Notes under the pieces: generated by a model | Database searches by the model: none | Told to the model about the DNA's origin: nothing | Seen by the model: the letters and a program-made list of their open reading frames with translations, nothing else | Position numbers and translations under genes: made by a program | Source of the DNA: Streptomyces viridochromogenes | Lineage (GTDB): Bacteria; Actinomycetota; Actinomycetes; Streptomycetales; Streptomycetaceae | Length of the DNA: 64,000 bases | NCBI RefSeq assembly: GCF_001270495.1 | Contig: NZ_LGUR01000253.1 | Coordinates: 62,001 to 126,000, forward strand | Direction: 5' to 3' | In this document: one piece after another, positions 61,549 to 64,000 of the stretch | Position numbering within the stretch: position 1 is the stretch's first letter | Layout of the letters: each line of letters opens with the position of its first letter

Positions 61549-62417
61549 CCACCTCTTCTTCCGAGCGGGGCGTCAGCCTGGGCATGCCCGAACTGCCCGC
61601 GCCCGCGTACCCGGACGACGTTCGGGAACGGCTCGAACGCGACGCGCGCGAGGTCATCGCCCGCTACCCGGACTCCCGGTCCGCCCTCCTGCCGTTGCTG
61701 CACCTCGTGCAGTCGGAGGAGGGGCATGTCACGCGCACCGGGATGCGGTTCTGCGCGGACGTGCTCGGCCTGACCACGGCCGAGGTCACCGCGGTCGCCA
61801 CCTTCTACACGATGTACCGCCGCAAGCCCTCCGGGGACTACCAGGTGGGAGTCTGCACCAACACCCTCTGTGCGGTGATGGGCGGAGACGCGATCTTCGA
61901 GGAGCTCCAGGAACACCTGGGCGTCGGCAACGGCGAGACCACCGGCGACGGCAAGGTCACCCTGGAGCACATCGAGTGCAACGCGGCCTGCGACTTCGCG
62001 CCGGTGGTGATGGTCAACTGGGAGTTCTTCGACAACCAGACCCCGGCGAGCGCCAAGCGCCTCGTCGACGACCTGCGCGCCGGGCGGGACGTCGAACCGA
62101 CGCGCGGTGCCCGGCTGTGCACCTTCAAGGAGACCGCGCGGATCCTGGCCGGCTTCCCCGACGAGCGGCCCGGGGCCGTCGAGGCGAGCGGCGGTGCGGG
62201 ACCGGCGTCGCTGGTGGGCCTCCGCCTGGCCAGGGGAGAGTCCGCACCCGCGCGCGTGGTCCATCCGCGGGACGGCGGCCCGCACGACGAGCCGCAGGGC
62301 AAGGCAGTGCACCAACCGTCGCCGGCTGAACACCTCAGCTCGCACGACGCGCCGCAGGAATCGTCCGCGTCCGACCCAGCCCACCCGGCAGGGCCTGTCG
62401 CCGAGGAGGGGGAGTGA
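61545..62417 (+). CDS. nuoE: NADH-quinone oxidoreductase subunit E
   Basis: The 290-residue subunit carries the N1a 2Fe-2S cluster with ligands in [15 protein letters not shown] and [17 protein letters not shown]. The core ends near residue 190. The last 100 residues are low-complexity, rich in Gly, Ala, His and Pro, and are absent from E. coli NuoE. GTG starts at 61545, overlapping nuoD. Confidence 0.95.
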   Translation: MTTSSSERGVSLGMPELPAPAYPDDVRERLERDAREVIARYPDSRSALLPLLHLVQSEEGHVTRTGMRFCADVLGLTTAEVTAVATFYTMYRRKPSGDYQVGVCTNTLCAVMGGDAIFEELQEHLGVGNGETTGDGKVTLEHIECNAACDFAPVVMVNWEFFDNQTPASAKRLVDDLRAGRDVEPTRGARLCTFKETARILAGFPDERPGAVEASGGAGPASLVGLRLARGESAPARVVHPRDGGPHDEPQGKAVHQPSPAEHLSSHDAPQESSASDPAHPAGPVAEEGE

Positions 62418-63766
62418 TGACATTGGCACCAGAGCTGAAGGAAAACAGCCCCGAGAAGCTGCTCGCACCCGTGCTGTCGGCCTTCTGGGACGAGGACAGG
62501 TCCTGGACGCTGGACGTCTACCGAAGGCACGAGGGGTACGAGGGACTGCGCAAGGCGCTCGCCATGTCGCCGGACGACCTGATCGCGTACGTCAAGGACT
62601 CCGGTCTGCGCGGGCGCGGCGGCGCGGGATTCCCGACGGGAATGAAATGGCAGTTCATTCCCCAGGGCGATGGAAAACCGCACTATCTAGTTGTCAACGC
62701 CGACGAATCGGAGCCCGGAACCTGCAAGGACATTCCGCTCCTCTTCGCGAACCCGCATAGCCTCATCGAGGGCATTGTCATCGCGTGTTATGCCATCAGG
62801 TCTTCGCATGCCTTCATCTATCTGCGTGGTGAAGTCGTCCCCGTATTGCGGCGGTTGCACGAGGCCGTGCGCGAGGCCTACGCGGCGGGCTACCTCGGCG
62901 AGAACATCCTGGGCAGCGGACTCGACCTCGAACTCACCGTGCACGCCGGCGCCGGCGCGTACATCTGTGGTGAGGAGACCGCACTGCTCGACTCGCTCGA
63001 AGGCCGCCGTGGTCAACCGCGGCTCCGTCCCCCCTTCCCTGCGGTGGCAGGTCTCTATGCCTGCCCAACTGTTGTGAACAACGTCGAGTCGATCGCGTCG
63101 GTTCCCGCGATTCTGCACCGGGGCAAAGAATGGTTCCGGTCGATGGGAAGCGAGAAGTCCCCGGGCTTCACGCTCTACTCGCTCAGCGGCCATGTCGCCA
63201 ATCCCGGCCAGTTCGAGGCCCCGCTCGGCATCACACTCCGCCAGCTCCTGGAGATGAGCGGCGGCATGCGCCCCGGCCATCGCCTCAAGTTCTGGACCCC
63301 GGGCGGCTCCTCGACACCGATGTTCACCGACGAGCACCTCGACGTCCCTCTCGACTACGAAGGAGTGGGCGCCGCCGGTTCCATGCTCGGCACCAAAGCG
63401 CTCCAGTGCTTCGACGAGACGACCTGCGTCGTGCGCGCCGTCACCCGCTGGACCGAGTTCTACGCCCACGAGTCCTGCGGCAAGTGCACGCCCTGCCGCG
63501 AAGGCACGTACTGGCTCGTGCAGTTGCTGCGCGACATCGAGGCGGGCAAGGGCGTCATGTCCGACCTCGACAAGCTCAACGACATCGCCGACAACATCAA
63601 CGGCAAGTCCTTCTGCGCCCTCGGCGACGGTGCCGCCTCGCCGATCTTCTCCTCGCTCAAGTACTTCCGCGAGGAGTACGAGCAGCACATCACGGGCCGC
63701 GGCTGCCCCTTCGACCCGGCCAAGTCGACGGCCTGGGCCGACCACCGCACGGAGGTGAACGCATGA
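62414..63766 (+). CDS. nuoF: NADH-quinone oxidoreductase subunit F
   Basis: The 450-residue subunit binds NADH, FMN and the N3 cluster. [15 protein letters not shown] is the NADH/FMN site, [11 protein letters not shown] and [28 protein letters not shown] continue it, and [20 protein letters not shown] holds the cluster. GTG or ATG starts are possible (62414 or 62417). Confidence 0.98.
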   Translation: MMTLAPELKENSPEKLLAPVLSAFWDEDRSWTLDVYRRHEGYEGLRKALAMSPDDLIAYVKDSGLRGRGGAGFPTGMKWQFIPQGDGKPHYLVVNADESEPGTCKDIPLLFANPHSLIEGIVIACYAIRSSHAFIYLRGEVVPVLRRLHEAVREAYAAGYLGENILGSGLDLELTVHAGAGAYICGEETALLDSLEGRRGQPRLRPPFPAVAGLYACPTVVNNVESIASVPAILHRGKEWFRSMGSEKSPGFTLYSLSGHVANPGQFEAPLGITLRQLLEMSGGMRPGHRLKFWTPGGSSTPMFTDEHLDVPLDYEGVGAAGSMLGTKALQCFDETTCVVRAVTRWTEFYAHESCGKCTPCREGTYWLVQLLRDIEAGKGVMSDLDKLNDIADNINGKSFCALGDGAASPIFSSLKYFREEYEQHITGRGCPFDPAKSTAWADHRTEVNA

Positions 63767-64000
63767 CTGTGACCACCAGCGCTCCCTCCGGAGGGGGAGA
63801 GGCTGCGGTCCCGCCGGAAGATCTCGTCTCGCTGACGATCGACGGCGTCGAGATCAGCGTGCCCAAGGGCACCCTGGTCATCCGGGCCGCCGAGCAACTC
63901 GGCATCGAGATCCCCCGCTTCTGCGACCACCCCCTCCTCGACCCGGCCGGCGCCTGCCGCCAGTGCATCGTCGAGGTCGAGGGACAGCGCAAGCCGATGG
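63763..64000 (+). CDS. nuoG: NADH-quinone oxidoreductase subunit G (start only, cut by window edge)
   Basis: The first 79 residues are visible. They include the N-terminal ferredoxin-like domain with the 2Fe-2S ligands in [28 protein letters not shown]. The ATG overlaps the nuoF stop (ATGA). The rest of the gene lies beyond the window. Confidence 0.95.
   Translation, partial: MTVTTSAPSGGGEAAVPPEDLVSLTIDGVEISVPKGTLVIRAAEQLGIEIPRFCDHPLLDPAGACRQCIVEVEGQRKPM

Overview
The window is high-GC chromosomal DNA from an actinobacterium, almost certainly a Streptomyces. The coding sequence has strong third-position GC bias, GTG starts are frequent, and several exported proteins carry twin-arginine signals. 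From memory the gene order follows the S. coelicolor SCO4469 to SCO4570 neighbourhood (hemL, cytochrome c maturation, menaquinone genes, nuo operon); I could not check this against a database. No transposase, phage gene, CRISPR array, rRNA or tRNA was seen.

Layout. Bases 1-5640 form an accessory block: an aldehyde dehydrogenase, a CitMHS citrate-type transporter behind a tandem operator-like motif, a secreted lactonase-like beta-propeller, and a scar holding fragments of four genes (beta-lactamase-family hydrolase, SRPBCC-like, DJ-1/PfpI, LysR). Bases 5826-14835 hold a conserved hypothetical gene, hemL, a histidine phosphatase, a lipoprotein deacetylase and a System II cytochrome c maturation set (TlpA/ResA-like, CcdA, ResB, CcsB). 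Bases 14887-19876 carry an SRPBCC protein, a free-standing condensation-domain protein, a 2OG-Fe(II) oxygenase coupled to a fungal-type cytosine deaminase, and a coupled gene pair that shares a Gly/Asn-rich motif across the junction. Bases 19965-26471 hold late menaquinone genes (UbiD-, UbiA- and UbiX-like), an AsnC regulator, MqnE, a UdgX-type uracil-DNA glycosylase, a GNAT and a DUF4229-like protein. Bases 26663-36211 hold paired SPFH proteins, a TetR regulator, a MaoC/FabG4 fatty-acid pair divergent from FadD, and an orphan xylose-type binding protein.

Bases 36269-42113 carry a LysR gene divergent from a Tat-exported KstD-like flavoprotein, a methyltransferase, AzlCD with its divergent cupin regulator, and a cold-shock gene with a long leader. 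Bases 42459-53676 hold MqnA, two Ser/Thr kinases, a prepilin peptidase, MqnC, a small amidohydrolase-composite protein, a broken acyltransferase, MenG and a geranylgeranyl-reductase-like protein that may saturate the menaquinone tail. Bases 53707-64000 hold a membrane protein, peptide deformylase, a Tat flavoprotein, an NlpC/P60 hydrolase and the start of the nuo operon (nuoA to a partial nuoG) behind a clear Rex-type operator.

Taken together, the conserved part is a respiratory block: haem precursor synthesis, cytochrome c assembly, most of the futalosine menaquinone route and NADH dehydrogenase I. The most unusual candidates are the motif-sharing gene pair at 18440-19398, the oxygenase/cytosine deaminase couple, and paired 13-bp palindromes between fabG4 and fadD. 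At least seven genes have a -10-like hexamer 6 nt (once 7 nt) before the start codon, which suggests leaderless transcription.
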